Positions 26,727 through 35,841 of a DNA stretch of 64,000 bases are shown here, one piece after another. The stretch comes from Nissabacter sp. SGAir0207 (GTDB lineage Bacteria; Pseudomonadota; Gammaproteobacteria; Enterobacterales; Enterobacteriaceae), in the NCBI RefSeq assembly GCF_005491205.1, contig NZ_CP028035.1:1798001-1862000 (forward strand), written 5' to 3'. Both the position numbers and the translations under genes were made by a program. Every line of letters begins with the position of its first letter. Within the stretch, counting starts at the first letter, position 1. A model generated the notes under the pieces. It saw nothing but the letters and a program-made list of their open reading frames with translations. It searched no databases and had not been told where the DNA came from.

Positions 26727-27800
26727 ATGCCGCGTCCGATATCCGCGACCGTTCACCTGGATGCCCTGCGCCACAACCTTGGCGTGGCGCGCCGCGCCGC
26801 GCCCGCTGCCCACCTGTGGGCCGTGGTGAAGGCCAATGCCTATGGCCACGGCCTGCGCCAGATGTGGCAGGCTTTCGATCAGGCTGATGGCTATGCGCTG
26901 CTGAACTATGAGGAGGCCATCACGCTGCGAGAGGCGGGCTGGCAGGGGCCGATCCTGTTGCTGGAGGGCTTTTTCGCCGCCGAGGATCTGGCACTGCTGG
27001 ATCGCTACCGCCTTACCACCGCCGTCCACAGCGCCTGGCAGGTGGAGGCGCTGGCACAGGCCCGGCTCTCCGCGCCGCTGGACGTCTACTTGAAGCTCAA
27101 CAGCGGCATGAACCGCTTAGGCTTTGCGCCAGATGCCCTGCCAGCGGCCTGGCAACGGCTGAAGGCGCTGCCACAGGTGGGCAACCTGACGCTGATGAGC
27201 CACTTCGCGCTGGCGGATGCCCCGGAGGGGGTGAGCGAGCAGTACGCGGTGATTGAACAGGTAGGGCGCGATGTGCCACTGCCGCGCTGCCTCGCCAACT
27301 CGGCCGCCACCCTCTGGCACCCGCAGACCCACCATGCGGCGGTCAGGCCGGGCATTATTTTGTATGGCGCGTCGCCAAGCGGCGTGGCGCAGGACATCGC
27401 TGCGACCGGCCTGCGGCCTGCCATGAGCCTGACCAGCGAAATTATCGGCATCCAGCAACTGCGCGCCGGTGACCGCGTCGGCTATGGCGCACGCTACACG
27501 GCTGACGGCCCACAGCGCATGGGCGTGGTGGCATGTGGCTATGCCGACGGCTACCCGCGGCACGCGCCGACCGGTACGCCGATCAGCGTAGGAGGCGTGA
27601 TGACGCGCACCCTTGGGCGGGTCTCCATGGATATGCTGGCGGTGGATCTGACGCCCTGTCCAGCGGCCCAGATTGGCTCGCCGGTGGAGTTGTGGGGGGA
27701 GCAGGTGCGGGTAGATGAGGTGGCCGCCGCCGCTGATACGCTCGGGTATGAGCTACTGACAGCGGTGACGGCCAGGGTGCCGTTCCATTACCACGGCTAG
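26727..27800 (+). CDS. dadX: Catabolic alanine racemase
   Basis: PLP-dependent racemase that converts L-alanine to D-alanine, the substrate of DadA. The 357 residues have the PLP lysine in VVKANAYGHG (about 35) and the catalytic tyrosine region GYGARYT (about 252). It is coexpressed with dadA. Only five bases separate its stop from that of the convergent MFS gene, and no terminator lies between, so readthrough antisense RNA is possible. Confidence 0.96.
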   Translation: MPRPISATVHLDALRHNLGVARRAAPAAHLWAVVKANAYGHGLRQMWQAFDQADGYALLNYEEAITLREAGWQGPILLLEGFFAAEDLALLDRYRLTTAVHSAWQVEALAQARLSAPLDVYLKLNSGMNRLGFAPDALPAAWQRLKALPQVGNLTLMSHFALADAPEGVSEQYAVIEQVGRDVPLPRCLANSAATLWHPQTHHAAVRPGIILYGASPSGVAQDIAATGLRPAMSLTSEIIGIQQLRAGDRVGYGARYTADGPQRMGVVACGYADGYPRHAPTGTPISVGGVMTRTLGRVSMDMLAVDLTPCPAAQIGSPVELWGEQVRVDEVAAAADTLGYELLTAVTARVPFHYHG

Positions 27801-27805
27801 GGCGG

Positions 27806-29008
27806 TCAGGCGTCCGACTTCAATGAGGTGATCTGGCCGCGCAGGGTTTTACTCAACCGGCGGGCACGCAGCGCCAGCAGGCAGCCAGCCAGCATCATCA
27901 CCGCCAGCGAGAGTTTCGGGGCCAGCGGCAGTGCCATCGCCGCCAGCCCAAGCACCGAGCCACCTGCCATCTGCACAAAGCCCACCAGCGCCGAGGCAAC
28001 GCCTGCCTCACTGCCATACGGCTCCAGGGCGTAGCTGGTGGCTGGCCCCATCATAAATGCCAGCCCGGCACAGGCCGCGGCGACCGGCAGCATATAGACC
28101 CACCACTGCGGCTGCACGGTGGCTGGCAGCAGTGCCATGCCCAACGCCAGTCCGGCCGCGCCCACCAGCATCAGCACACTGCCGATTGCCAGACAGAGCG
28201 GGCGGCCCATCTTGTGGATCACGCGGTTGGCGATGACGCTCACCAACAAAATCCAGAAACCATTCGCGCCAAAGGCCAGCGAGAAGTGCAGCGGCGACAG
28301 CCCGCCGTCACCCATCAAAACCGTAGGTGCCAGCGACACATAGGTCAGCGCCATGCCCATCGCCCCGGCGTTGACCAGCGCGAAGGTGACGAAACGGCGA
28401 TCGCGCAGAATCGCGCCATACTGGCGCAGCGGCAGACCGCGCACCGGTACCGTATCCGCCGGGCGTGTCTCGGGCATCAGCAGCGCAATCAGGATAAACA
28501 CCGCCACCGCATAGCCGCCAAGGAACCAGAAGGGCGCGCGCCAGCCAAACGCCTCCGCCAGCAGGCCGCCCAGCAAGGGTGCCAGCGCTGGCACAATGTT
28601 GAGCGTGCCATTCAGGAAGCCAAACGCGCGCGCCGCGTCTTCGCCGTTCAGCCGGTCACGCACGCCGGTGAAGGCCACCACGGCGGTGCAGCAGACCGCC
28701 ACCCCCTGGATCAGCCGCGAGGCGATAAACATCGCCGGACTGACCGCCAGTGCCGCGACCACGGCCCCGGCCAGGTAGAGCGCGATGCCGGCCAGTGCCA
28801 CGGGTTTGCGGCCATAGTTATCCACCAGCGGGCCAGCCACCAGCTGCCCGGCACCGAGCACCAGAATAAACAGTGAAATGGTTGCCTGAATCACTGATTG
28901 TGGCGTGCCCAGCCCCTCGGCAATCGCCGGGATGGTCGGCAGGTAGAGATCAATGCCCAGCGGGCCAAGCAGGACAATGGACAACAACAGCAGTAAAAAT
29001 TTTTGCAT
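27806..29008 (-). CDS. MFS multidrug transporter, Bcr/CflA type
   Basis: A 400-residue inner-membrane protein with twelve predicted helices of the major facilitator superfamily, drug:H+ antiporter 12-TM class. The early helix motif GPLGIDLYLPTIPAIAEGLG and the loop-2 motif GPLVDNYGRKPVALAG are those of the Bcr/CflA subfamily. Substrate unknown; YdhC or CmlA-like transporters are alternatives. It stands alone, with nadE upstream on the same strand behind its own terminator. Confidence 0.85.
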   Translation of the reverse strand: MQKFLLLLLSIVLLGPLGIDLYLPTIPAIAEGLGTPQSVIQATISLFILVLGAGQLVAGPLVDNYGRKPVALAGIALYLAGAVVAALAVSPAMFIASRLIQGVAVCCTAVVAFTGVRDRLNGEDAARAFGFLNGTLNIVPALAPLLGGLLAEAFGWRAPFWFLGGYAVAVFILIALLMPETRPADTVPVRGLPLRQYGAILRDRRFVTFALVNAGAMGMALTYVSLAPTVLMGDGGLSPLHFSLAFGANGFWILLVSVIANRVIHKMGRPLCLAIGSVLMLVGAAGLALGMALLPATVQPQWWVYMLPVAAACAGLAFMMGPATSYALEPYGSEAGVASALVGFVQMAGGSVLGLAAMALPLAPKLSLAVMMLAGCLLALRARRLSKTLRGQITSLKSDA

Positions 29009-29065
29009 AACGTAAACAACACTTCCTCAGCGGCAGCCGGCCGCCTGTGTGTCTGGGCGGGCGGC

Positions 29066-29095
29066 AAAAGAAACGCGCCGCGAAGGGCGGCGCGT
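29066..29095 (-). terminator. Rho-independent terminator of nadE
   Basis: A perfect 9-bp stem ACGCGCCGC/GCGGCGCGT with a five-base loop, followed on the minus strand by TTCTTTT. Confidence 0.8.
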
Positions 29096-29131
29096 CAAAA
29101 CAGGGCAGGGGCGGCGCGAGGGCCGCCGGGC

Positions 29132-29959
29132 TTATTTTTTCTTCCAGAAGTCGTCAAACACCGTGACCGGCAGCTGGCGCTTGTGCTCAGTACGGGTGTA
29201 CCAACGCTCAATGATCGCCGCCACGTTTGGCTCAACCTGTTTGCCTTCCAGATAATCATCAATCATCTCATAGGTCACGCCCAATGCCACCTCATCCGGC
29301 AGGCCGGGGCGATCCTCCTCCAGATCTGCCGTTGGCACCTTTTTGTAGAGGTGCTCGGGGCAGCCCAGCTCGGCCAGCAGCGCTTTGCCCTGACGTTTGT
29401 TAAGGCGGAAGATGGGGTTAATGTCGGTGCCGCCGTCGCCATACTTGGTATAGAAGCCGGTGACCGCCTCTGCCGCGTGGTCTGTCCCTACCACCAGCCC
29501 CTGCGTCATGCTGGCAATGCTGTACTGGGCTTTCATGCGCTCACGCGCCTTCTCATTGCCTTTGACAAAATCGCTCAGTTCAATGCCTGCCTTACGCAGC
29601 GCGGCCTCACTCGCCAGCACCGACTCCTTGATATTGACCGTCAGCACCCGGCTCGGCTTGATGAAATTGATGGCGTCCTGACAGTCAGACTCATCCGCTT
29701 GGTTGCCGTGGGGCAGGCGCACACCGATAAATTGGTAGGTGTCGCTGCCGCTCTCTTCACGCAACTCGTCAATCGCCAGCTGGCACAGCTTGCCAGTCAG
29801 GGTCGAATCCTGGCCGCCGCTGATGCCCAGCACCAGTGTTTTTAGCGATGCCGATTGAAGATAGGCTTTCAGGAAGTCAACGCTGCGGCGGATCTCCTCC
29901 TTCGCATCAATCTGTGGTTTTACCTTGAGCGCCTCGATGATCTCTTGTTGCAATGCCAT
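29132..29959 (-). CDS. nadE: NH3-dependent NAD+ synthetase
   Basis: Converts deamido-NAD+, ATP and ammonia to NAD+, the last step of NAD synthesis. The 275 residues equal E. coli NadE. The PP-loop ATP motif GISGGQDST is at about 46-54, and it lacks a glutaminase domain, consistent with ammonia use. The ATG at 29959 has an AGGAGG site; a longer upstream start is unlikely. Confidence 0.97.
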   Translation of the reverse strand: MALQQEIIEALKVKPQIDAKEEIRRSVDFLKAYLQSASLKTLVLGISGGQDSTLTGKLCQLAIDELREESGSDTYQFIGVRLPHGNQADESDCQDAINFIKPSRVLTVNIKESVLASEAALRKAGIELSDFVKGNEKARERMKAQYSIASMTQGLVVGTDHAAEAVTGFYTKYGDGGTDINPIFRLNKRQGKALLAELGCPEHLYKKVPTADLEEDRPGLPDEVALGVTYEMIDDYLEGKQVEPNVAAIIERWYTRTEHKRQLPVTVFDDFWKKK

Positions 29960-30222
29960 GACCACTTCCTCCTGAATGCGGGTTAATTGCGGATAAACGC
30001 TTTTCATTCTAGTTATAAAACTAACCCGGCAGATCGGAAAGGACAAGGCGCGATCGCGCCTGCCACGCGCAAGCGGGTGGACATTGAGCAGATAATCCGC
30101 CGGTTATCCAGCAGGTTAACTATGCTTAACGGGCCGCCGCGCCATTTCGGGAATCCGATGAACTCGGCCCCGCCCGGCGGTGTCCACCCTATTCATTCAC
30201 ATAGAAAACACCAGGAGGAGAT

Positions 30223-30291
30223 ATGCAGAACGCGCAAGCCCGATGCTTGCCCATGTTGGCCGTTGGCCACTGCGGGGAGGGGGCTGACTGA
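30223..30291 (+). CDS. 22-residue ORF coupled to the membrane protein gene
   Basis: An ATG seven bases after a near-perfect GGAGGAG site opens a 22-codon frame (MQNAQARCLPMLAVGHCGEG then AD). Its stop overlaps the next start in TGATG. There is no hydrophobic segment or signal peptide. The strong ribosome site and overlap suggest it is translated and couples translation of the downstream gene, as leader peptides do. Its product is not recognised. Confidence 0.5.
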   Translation: MQNAQARCLPMLAVGHCGEGAD

Positions 30292-31097
30292 TGGGAACAG
30301 CAATCTTTATGGTGTTGATGGTGTGCGGGTACTGGTACACCACGCGTGACGTGTCATCACGCTTTAAACTCAAGCGCACCTTTGGCTGGGACGTCTACTT
30401 TGTGGTAGCGCTCTATGGCTGCATCTTCGTGCTTCAGGGCGTGCTGGTCATCGCCATCGTCTACCTGCTGCTATGGGGCTTTTCGGGCCTGATGAACCAC
30501 ATCCCAGGGTTGCTCTCGGATGAACTGCAACTCCAGCGCGACTTTATTATGTGGAGTTTCCTTGGCATTCAGGCGCCGGTGGTGATCATGCTGGCGGTGT
30601 CAGTGCTGCTCTGCCTGTTCTGCACCTCCTGGTCACGCAGCCGCAACCTCGACCCGGCCGGGCGCAAGAGCCTCTACCAGCAATTGACCCGCTCCAATGG
30701 CGTGGAGGGGCTGCTCTATCAGTGCATGGACCAAGGCGATTTAGTGTTTGTCACGCTGCGTTCTCGGCGTGTCTACATCGGCATGGTGCATACGCTGCGC
30801 TGCGAAAGCGGCTCCACCGACAATGTGGTGCTGATCCCGATGGTGAGCGGCTTCCGCGACCCAGAGACGCAAAAGATGCAGGTCGAGCACAACTACGCCA
30901 GCTACTACCAGAAACATGGCATTACGCCAGCGTCAGAACCCATCTCTGCGCTCTACTTTCGCAAGGTGATCATGCTCAACCAGATTGAGACGCTCTCCCT
31001 GTTTGATCCGGCCACCGCGATGGCCTTTGAGGCGCTGGCGGAGCGTGAGCGCGAAGAGGAGGCGGAGGGCGGGGGGATGAAGTCAATGTTTCCCTGA
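30291..31097 (+). CDS. Membrane protein of unknown function
   Basis: 268 residues. A short hydrophobic N-terminus (2-17) and two clear membrane segments (about 36-65 and 88-112) are followed by a soluble domain. That domain contains a beta-rich stretch VFVTLRSRRVYIGMV (about 151-165), reminiscent of a small barrel, and ends in a charged helix (FEALAEREREEEAEGG). It has no ribosome site of its own and seems to depend on the 22-codon ORF. I do not recognise the family. A terminator follows. Confidence 0.8.
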   Translation: MGTAIFMVLMVCGYWYTTRDVSSRFKLKRTFGWDVYFVVALYGCIFVLQGVLVIAIVYLLLWGFSGLMNHIPGLLSDELQLQRDFIMWSFLGIQAPVVIMLAVSVLLCLFCTSWSRSRNLDPAGRKSLYQQLTRSNGVEGLLYQCMDQGDLVFVTLRSRRVYIGMVHTLRCESGSTDNVVLIPMVSGFRDPETQKMQVEHNYASYYQKHGITPASEPISALYFRKVIMLNQIETLSLFDPATAMAFEALAEREREEEAEGGGMKSMFP

Positions 31098-31139
31098 CAG
31101 CCTAAGTAAACCCGGTTGACGAAAGCACTGCCCGCATCA

Positions 31140-31166
31140 CGCCCCGATTTTATCGGGGCGTTTTTA
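31140..31166 (+). terminator. Rho-independent terminator after the unknown membrane protein
   Basis: A perfect 8-bp stem CGCCCCGA/TCGGGGCG with a five-base loop followed by TTTTT. Confidence 0.9.
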
Positions 31167-31168
31167 AT

Positions 31169-31188
31169 ACTTAGCGCTAACGCTAAGT
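31169..31188. repeat. Inverted repeat at the left border of the T6SS region
   Basis: ACTTAGCG/CGCTAAGT around CTAA is a perfect 8-bp-arm palindrome directly after the preceding terminator, where the base composition turns AT-rich. It might be a regulator site; nothing identifies which. Confidence 0.5.
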
Positions 31189-31541
31189 TATTACTCGAAG
31201 GAAAAATGATTCCGAAGTAAATTATTGCACCAGACATAACGGTTGGATATTTACTTATAAAGTAACCTGATGGAAATATATTGGCCTTGTATATAAATTA
31301 ATAATGATAAATTCACCCATAAAATCTACCATTTTTGATTAATGTCAAAAGACGCACATCTTTTTTAAAGTCAGCCTAAAAATAGGTTTTTCTCAAAAAC
31401 CTTGCCGATTTGGGAAAAAGCCTGCGCTATGCCTGATGGCAGGCGGGTTGGCAAAAAAACGGCTTTTCTTGTTAGGCTTACCCGCAACCATTCAGTAACA
31501 AATTACGCCCTATCTTGCTGTTTTTAGAGGGGTGATTGCGC

Positions 31542-31570
31542 TTGATTGGGCTTATTTTTGAATATAGGAT
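31542..31570 (+). promoter_or_regulatory. tssB: Candidate promoter of the T6SS operon
   Basis: TTGATT (31542-31547), a 17-base spacer and TAGGAT (31565-31570), or TATAGG with a 15-base spacer, lie in an AT-rich 560-base gap before tssB. The leader would be about 150 bases. I saw no sigma-54 -24/-12 signature. The AT-rich upstream stretch (31190-31500) would suit H-NS silencing; that is inference. Confidence 0.35.
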
Positions 31571-31582
31571 GAGCACCCTGAC

Positions 31583-31680
31583 GGCGCACTGTTACCACAG
31601 TGCGCGCTATTTCTTAGTTAATTACGCCTGCCACTCTGCGCTCGTTTTATGCCTGCGCGCATAAAAGTTGGCGCACTGTT
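31583..31680 (+). repeat. Hairpin and repeated GGCGCACTGTT element in the tssB leader
   Basis: GCGCACTGT/ACAGTGCGC with a TACC loop (31584-31605) is a perfect 9-bp stem. The 11-mer GGCGCACTGTT at 31583-31593 recurs exactly at 31670-31680, 47 bases before the tssB start. The three half-sites could bind a dimeric regulator or shape the leader RNA. Confidence 0.5.
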
Positions 31681-31726
31681 TTGTTGGGCATTCCTCACTT
31701 CTCATGGCGATTAAAAGGATTATTTC

Positions 31727-32224
31727 ATGTCAGAGTCTTTCCAGTCGGAAATACCCAAGGCCCGCGTCAATATTAAACTCGACCTGCACACCGGCGGGGC
31801 GCAAAAGAAAGTCGAGTTGCCGCTAAAACTGCTGGTGGCAGGGGATTTCAGCCACGGTCAGGAGCACCGGCCAATCTCTGAACGCGAGAAAATGAATATC
31901 GACAAAAATAATTTTGACAGCGTCCTGTCAGACCTCCATCCCTGCGTCAACCTTACCGTCGAGAACACGCTGGCCGGCGATGGCAGCGAAGAGAGCGTAA
32001 AGCTGGTGTTCAACGAGATGAAGGACTTTGAACCGGAGCGGGTAGCGCGGCAGATCCCACAGCTCAAGGCGATGCTCGCGATGCGTAACCTGTTACGCGA
32101 CCTCAAATCCAACCTGCTGGACAACACCACCTTCCGTAAAGAGCTGGAGGCCATCCTGAAGGATCCGGCCCTGAGCGACGATTTGCGTGACGAGATTTCG
32201 GCGCTGGCGTCGAAAGAAGCCTGA
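31727..32224 (+). CDS. tssB: T6SS contractile sheath small subunit TssB (VipA)
   Basis: Forms the cytosolic sheath with TssC around the Hcp tube. The 165 residues have the family start KARVNIKLDL and the core LPLKLLVAGDF. The C-terminal LKAMLAMRNLLRDLKSNLLDN interface precedes a short helical end. It is first in a long + strand cluster, 32 bases before tssC. Confidence 0.96.
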   Translation: MSESFQSEIPKARVNIKLDLHTGGAQKKVELPLKLLVAGDFSHGQEHRPISEREKMNIDKNNFDSVLSDLHPCVNLTVENTLAGDGSEESVKLVFNEMKDFEPERVARQIPQLKAMLAMRNLLRDLKSNLLDNTTFRKELEAILKDPALSDDLRDEISALASKEA

Positions 32225-32256
32225 TGCTTTTCATGGAATAACACAGGATTATGCTG

Positions 32257-33801
32257 ATGTCTGTAAAAAACGAAACCCTCTCTGCCGCCGGTAGCACCGC
32301 TGTCGTGGAACAGCCGCATGCGGGTGGCGTCTATGCCTCCCTGTTTGACAAAATTAACCTGAAGCCGGTTGCCGAGCTGCGTGATTTGAACGTCTGGCAG
32401 GACAATCAGGCCATGGCCGACGCCAGCGCCGATGAGCGCGTCACCGCGGCCGTGCAGGTGTTCCTCACCCGTCTGCACCTCTCCCGCCAAAAAGTGGAGA
32501 AGCTGGATAAAGCACTGCTGGATCACCACATCGCCGAACTGGATTACCAGATCAGCCGCCAGCTGGATCAAGTGATGCACCACCCGGAGTTCCAGCAGGT
32601 GGAGTCGCTGTGGCGCGGGCTGAAACACCTGGTGGACCGCACCGATTACCGCCAGAACGTCAAGACCGAGATCCTGGATGTCTCCAAAGAGGATCTGCGC
32701 CAGGACTTTGAGGATGCGCCAGAGATTGTCCAGAGCGGCCTCTATTACCACACCTACACCCAGGAGTATGACACCCCCGGCGGCGAACCGGTGGCGGCGT
32801 TGGTCTCCTCCTATGAGTTTGATGCCTCGGCGCAAGATGTGGCGCTGCTGCGCAATATCTCCAAGGTGGCGGCATCCGCCCACATGCCTTTCATTGGCAC
32901 CGTTGGCCCGAAATTCTTCATGAAAGAGTCGATGGAGGAGGTGGCGGCCATCAAGGACATCGGCAACTACTTTGACCGTGCCGAATACATCAAGTGGAAA
33001 GCGTTCCGTGACACCGATGACGCCCGCTACATCGGCCTGACCATGCCGCGCGTGCTGGGTCGCCTGCCGTATGGCCCGGACACGGTGCCGGTGCGCAGCT
33101 TCAACTACGTTGAGCAGGTGAAAGGCCCGGATCATGAGAAGTACCTCTGGACCAGCGCTGCGTTCGCCTTTGCCGCCAACATGGTGCGCAGCTTCATCAA
33201 AAATGGCTGGTGTGTCCAGATCCGTGGGCCGCAGGCGGGTGGGGCGGTCACGGATCTGCCAATCCACCTGTACGATCTCGGCACCGGCAGCCAGGTGAAA
33301 ATTCCCTCTGAGGTGATGATCCCTGAAACCCGTGAATTTGAGTTCGCCAACCTCGGTTTCATCCCGCTCTCGTTCTACAAAAACCGCGACTACGCCTGCT
33401 TCTTCTCGGCCAACTCCGCCCAGAAACCGGCACTGTTTGATGCCCCGGATGCCACGGCAAACAGCCGCATCAATGCGCGCCTGCCCTACATCTTCCTGCT
33501 GTCTCGCATTGCTCACTACCTGAAGCTGATTCAGCGCGAAAACATCGGTACCACCAAGGATCGCCGCCTGTTGGAGCTGGAGCTGAATACTTGGGTGCGC
33601 ACGCTGGTCACTGAAATGACCGATCCAGGCGACGAGCTGCAAGCTTCACACCCGCTGCGCGACGCGAAAGTGGTGGTGGAGGATATCGAGGACAATCCTG
33701 GCTTCTTCCGCGTGAAACTCTACGCCGTGCCGCACTTCCAGGTGGAAGGGATGGACGTCAACTTGTCACTGGTCAGCCAGATGCCAAAGGCCAAATCGTA
33801 A
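32257..33801 (+). CDS. tssC: T6SS contractile sheath large subunit TssC (VipB)
   Basis: Main sheath subunit and target of ClpV through its N-terminal helix. The 514 residues contain the family blocks QVMHHPEFQQVESLWRGL, FEDAPEIVQSGLYYHTYTQEYDTPGG and FLLSRIAHYLKLIQRENIG. Of two ATGs, 32257 is eight bases from the AGGA site and is preferred to 32251. It follows tssB and precedes tssK by 13 bases. Confidence 0.97.
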   Translation: MSVKNETLSAAGSTAVVEQPHAGGVYASLFDKINLKPVAELRDLNVWQDNQAMADASADERVTAAVQVFLTRLHLSRQKVEKLDKALLDHHIAELDYQISRQLDQVMHHPEFQQVESLWRGLKHLVDRTDYRQNVKTEILDVSKEDLRQDFEDAPEIVQSGLYYHTYTQEYDTPGGEPVAALVSSYEFDASAQDVALLRNISKVAASAHMPFIGTVGPKFFMKESMEEVAAIKDIGNYFDRAEYIKWKAFRDTDDARYIGLTMPRVLGRLPYGPDTVPVRSFNYVEQVKGPDHEKYLWTSAAFAFAANMVRSFIKNGWCVQIRGPQAGGAVTDLPIHLYDLGTGSQVKIPSEVMIPETREFEFANLGFIPLSFYKNRDYACFFSANSAQKPALFDAPDATANSRINARLPYIFLLSRIAHYLKLIQRENIGTTKDRRLLELELNTWVRTLVTEMTDPGDELQASHPLRDAKVVVEDIEDNPGFFRVKLYAVPHFQVEGMDVNLSLVSQMPKAKS

Positions 33802-33814
33802 GACAGGGGATCTG

Positions 33815-35155
33815 GTGAAAACAGAACAACCTTTATGGGGTCGGGGCATCATGCTCTCGCCCCAGCATTTTCAACAACAGGCCGCCTATGCGGCCTGGAC
33901 GGAGGAGTGTATCGCACGGATGGGCCTGTCCCATCCGTGGGGTATTCTGCACGTCTCCTTTGAACCCCAGATGCTGGCGCTTGGCCGCCTGCAGGCGCAC
34001 CGGCTGCATGTCCGTTTTCAGGATGGAACCCTGATTGATACGGACAATGCCGATGCCTTGCCGCCCGCGCTGCTCCTTGATGGTGAACAGCAAGAGAATG
34101 TGGTGGTACTGGCATTGCCGTTGCTGCGGGCAAATGGAAACAACTGCCTGAAGCCGGATGAGACAGCGGATCGGCCAGTGCGTTACCGCCAGCGCTGGCA
34201 CGATATCCGCAACCATTTCGGTGATGACGATCGCCAGATTGCGGTCATTCAGCCAGAGCTGACGCTACGGTTTGCCCATCAGGACAACAGTGACTACCTC
34301 ACCTGCCCAGTGGCACGTTTACTTCAAGATTCGCAGGGCAACTGGATACTGGACGAGGCATTCCTGCCGCCCCTGTTAAACATCAACAGCAGCCGCTGGC
34401 TGATGACCCACCTGGAGCAGCTACTGGTTCAGCTACGCGCACGCCTGAGCCGCCTGATGGCGATGCGTCGTGAAAGCAATGAGCGGATGGCAGATTTTGC
34501 CGTCGCGGACGTCTCACTGTTTTGGCTACTCAATGCCCTGAACAGCGCTGAACCGGTGTTGAACCAGTTCTGGCAGGCACCACAAAGCCCTGTCGAGCGT
34601 CTCTATCCAGAGCTTGCCCGTCTGGCCGGCAGCTTACTGACCTTCTCCCTTGCGCATAAGGTCAGCGCCATTCCGAACTATCAACACACGCAACTCAACG
34701 CGGTTTTCCCACCATTGTTTGACCTGTTGAGCGATTTGCTGGAGGCCAGCCTGCCGTCACGTGTGGTCGCCATTGAGCTGACGTGCGACAAGCGGATGCG
34801 TCAGTGGCACGCCCAGTTGCAAGACCCCCGCCTGCGCGACGGGGCGGATTACTACCTGTCGGTGCGCTCATCCATGCCAGTGGCGCAAATTCAGGAGCAG
34901 TTCCCGCGGCAGTGCAAGGTTGGCAGCCCGGATTATGTGACCAGCCTGGTCAATGCGTCGCGGCAGGGCATTCCCCTTAACCCGCTGCGCCATGTTCCGG
35001 CCGCCATTCCCCTGCGTTTGGAGAATCAATATTTCTCGCTTGATCTGAGCCACCCGGCGGCTCAGGAGATGCTGGCAAGCGGGCACTGTATGTTTTACGT
35101 CCCAGGCACACTGGGTGACCCAGAACTTGAACTCTATGCGGTGCTAAGAACATGA
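33815..35155 (+). CDS. tssK: T6SS baseplate protein TssK
   Basis: Trimeric adaptor that links the TssEFG baseplate wedge to the TssL/TssM membrane complex. The 446 residues start WGRGIMLSPQHFQQQ, the family hallmark, and carry the middle helical stretch LSRLMAMRRESNERMADFA. Translation starts with GTG at 33815 after AGGGGA. The stop overlaps the tssL start (ATGA), so the two are coupled. Confidence 0.95.
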   Translation: MKTEQPLWGRGIMLSPQHFQQQAAYAAWTEECIARMGLSHPWGILHVSFEPQMLALGRLQAHRLHVRFQDGTLIDTDNADALPPALLLDGEQQENVVVLALPLLRANGNNCLKPDETADRPVRYRQRWHDIRNHFGDDDRQIAVIQPELTLRFAHQDNSDYLTCPVARLLQDSQGNWILDEAFLPPLLNINSSRWLMTHLEQLLVQLRARLSRLMAMRRESNERMADFAVADVSLFWLLNALNSAEPVLNQFWQAPQSPVERLYPELARLAGSLLTFSLAHKVSAIPNYQHTQLNAVFPPLFDLLSDLLEASLPSRVVAIELTCDKRMRQWHAQLQDPRLRDGADYYLSVRSSMPVAQIQEQFPRQCKVGSPDYVTSLVNASRQGIPLNPLRHVPAAIPLRLENQYFSLDLSHPAAQEMLASGHCMFYVPGTLGDPELELYAVLRT

Positions 35156-35841
35156 GTGCTAACCAAAGCAGTTCAATTTTATCCCCTGACATTGATGCGC
35201 TGCTGCAAAACACCTGGTTGCAGGCGATTAGCCTGCGCCATGGGCCCGAGTTCGAAGAGGGGGGCGGGCGCAGGTTATGGGAGCGGTGTGTGGCCGATGT
35301 TGAGCAGGTACAACAGGCGTTGCGCGCTGCGGGTATGGATGAGGCCAGCTGCCGGCACATTCTTATCGCCCAGTGCGCCCTGCTGGATGAGGCCGTCAAG
35401 AGCCGGGGGAGTCATGATGATGCCTGTATGCAGTGGTATGACATTCCTTTGCAGGGCCACTTCCTCGGCACCATTGAAGCCGGAGATACGTTGTGTGGCC
35501 GTATGCGTGAGCTGCTGCGTGAACCCGCGCCAGACCTTGCGGTGCTCACCTGCTTTCACCGGGTGATGATGCTGGGGTTCCTTGGGGAGTACCGGACGCT
35601 CAACGATCCCGACCGTGAAAAGCTCCTCAAGGCACTGACAGAGCGGGTTCCGCCCTTCGCCGTGGCGCAGAGCCAGCCGGTACTGGCGGCGGCCTCGCGG
35701 ACGTGGGCGCAAGGTGGGTTCATCTCCTCCTGGCCGATACGCCTTGGCGTCAGCCTGCTGGGGTTGGCCGCTTTATGGTGGGGGCTTAATCGCTGGCTTG
35801 ACCACCTGCTGGCCACCCTGCTACCAGGAGCCATGCCATGA
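35152..35841 (+). CDS. tssL: T6SS membrane-complex protein TssL (DotU/IcmH family)
   Basis: Inner-membrane subunit with a cytosolic helical domain that contacts TssK and TssM. The 229 residues hold the DotU fold (about 20-175; ILIAQCALLDEAVKSRG, GTIEAGDTLCGRMRELL and FLGEYRTLNDPDREKLL) and a single C-terminal membrane helix (about 195-215). It lacks a fused peptidoglycan-binding domain. That function is probably supplied by the next gene, which overlaps it by four bases (ATGA). Confidence 0.92.
   Translation: MSANQSSSILSPDIDALLQNTWLQAISLRHGPEFEEGGGRRLWERCVADVEQVQQALRAAGMDEASCRHILIAQCALLDEAVKSRGSHDDACMQWYDIPLQGHFLGTIEAGDTLCGRMRELLREPAPDLAVLTCFHRVMMLGFLGEYRTLNDPDREKLLKALTERVPPFAVAQSQPVLAAASRTWAQGGFISSWPIRLGVSLLGLAALWWGLNRWLDHLLATLLPGAMP

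Noticed and set aside
30047..30060. 14-bp perfect palindrome GGCGCGATCGCGCC
   Set aside because: Striking but isolated; such GC-rich palindromes arise by chance, and I see no second copy nearby.
31858..33642. 594-codon minus-strand frame opposite tssB/tssC
   Set aside because: Shadow of the sheath genes, without a ribosome site or protein family.
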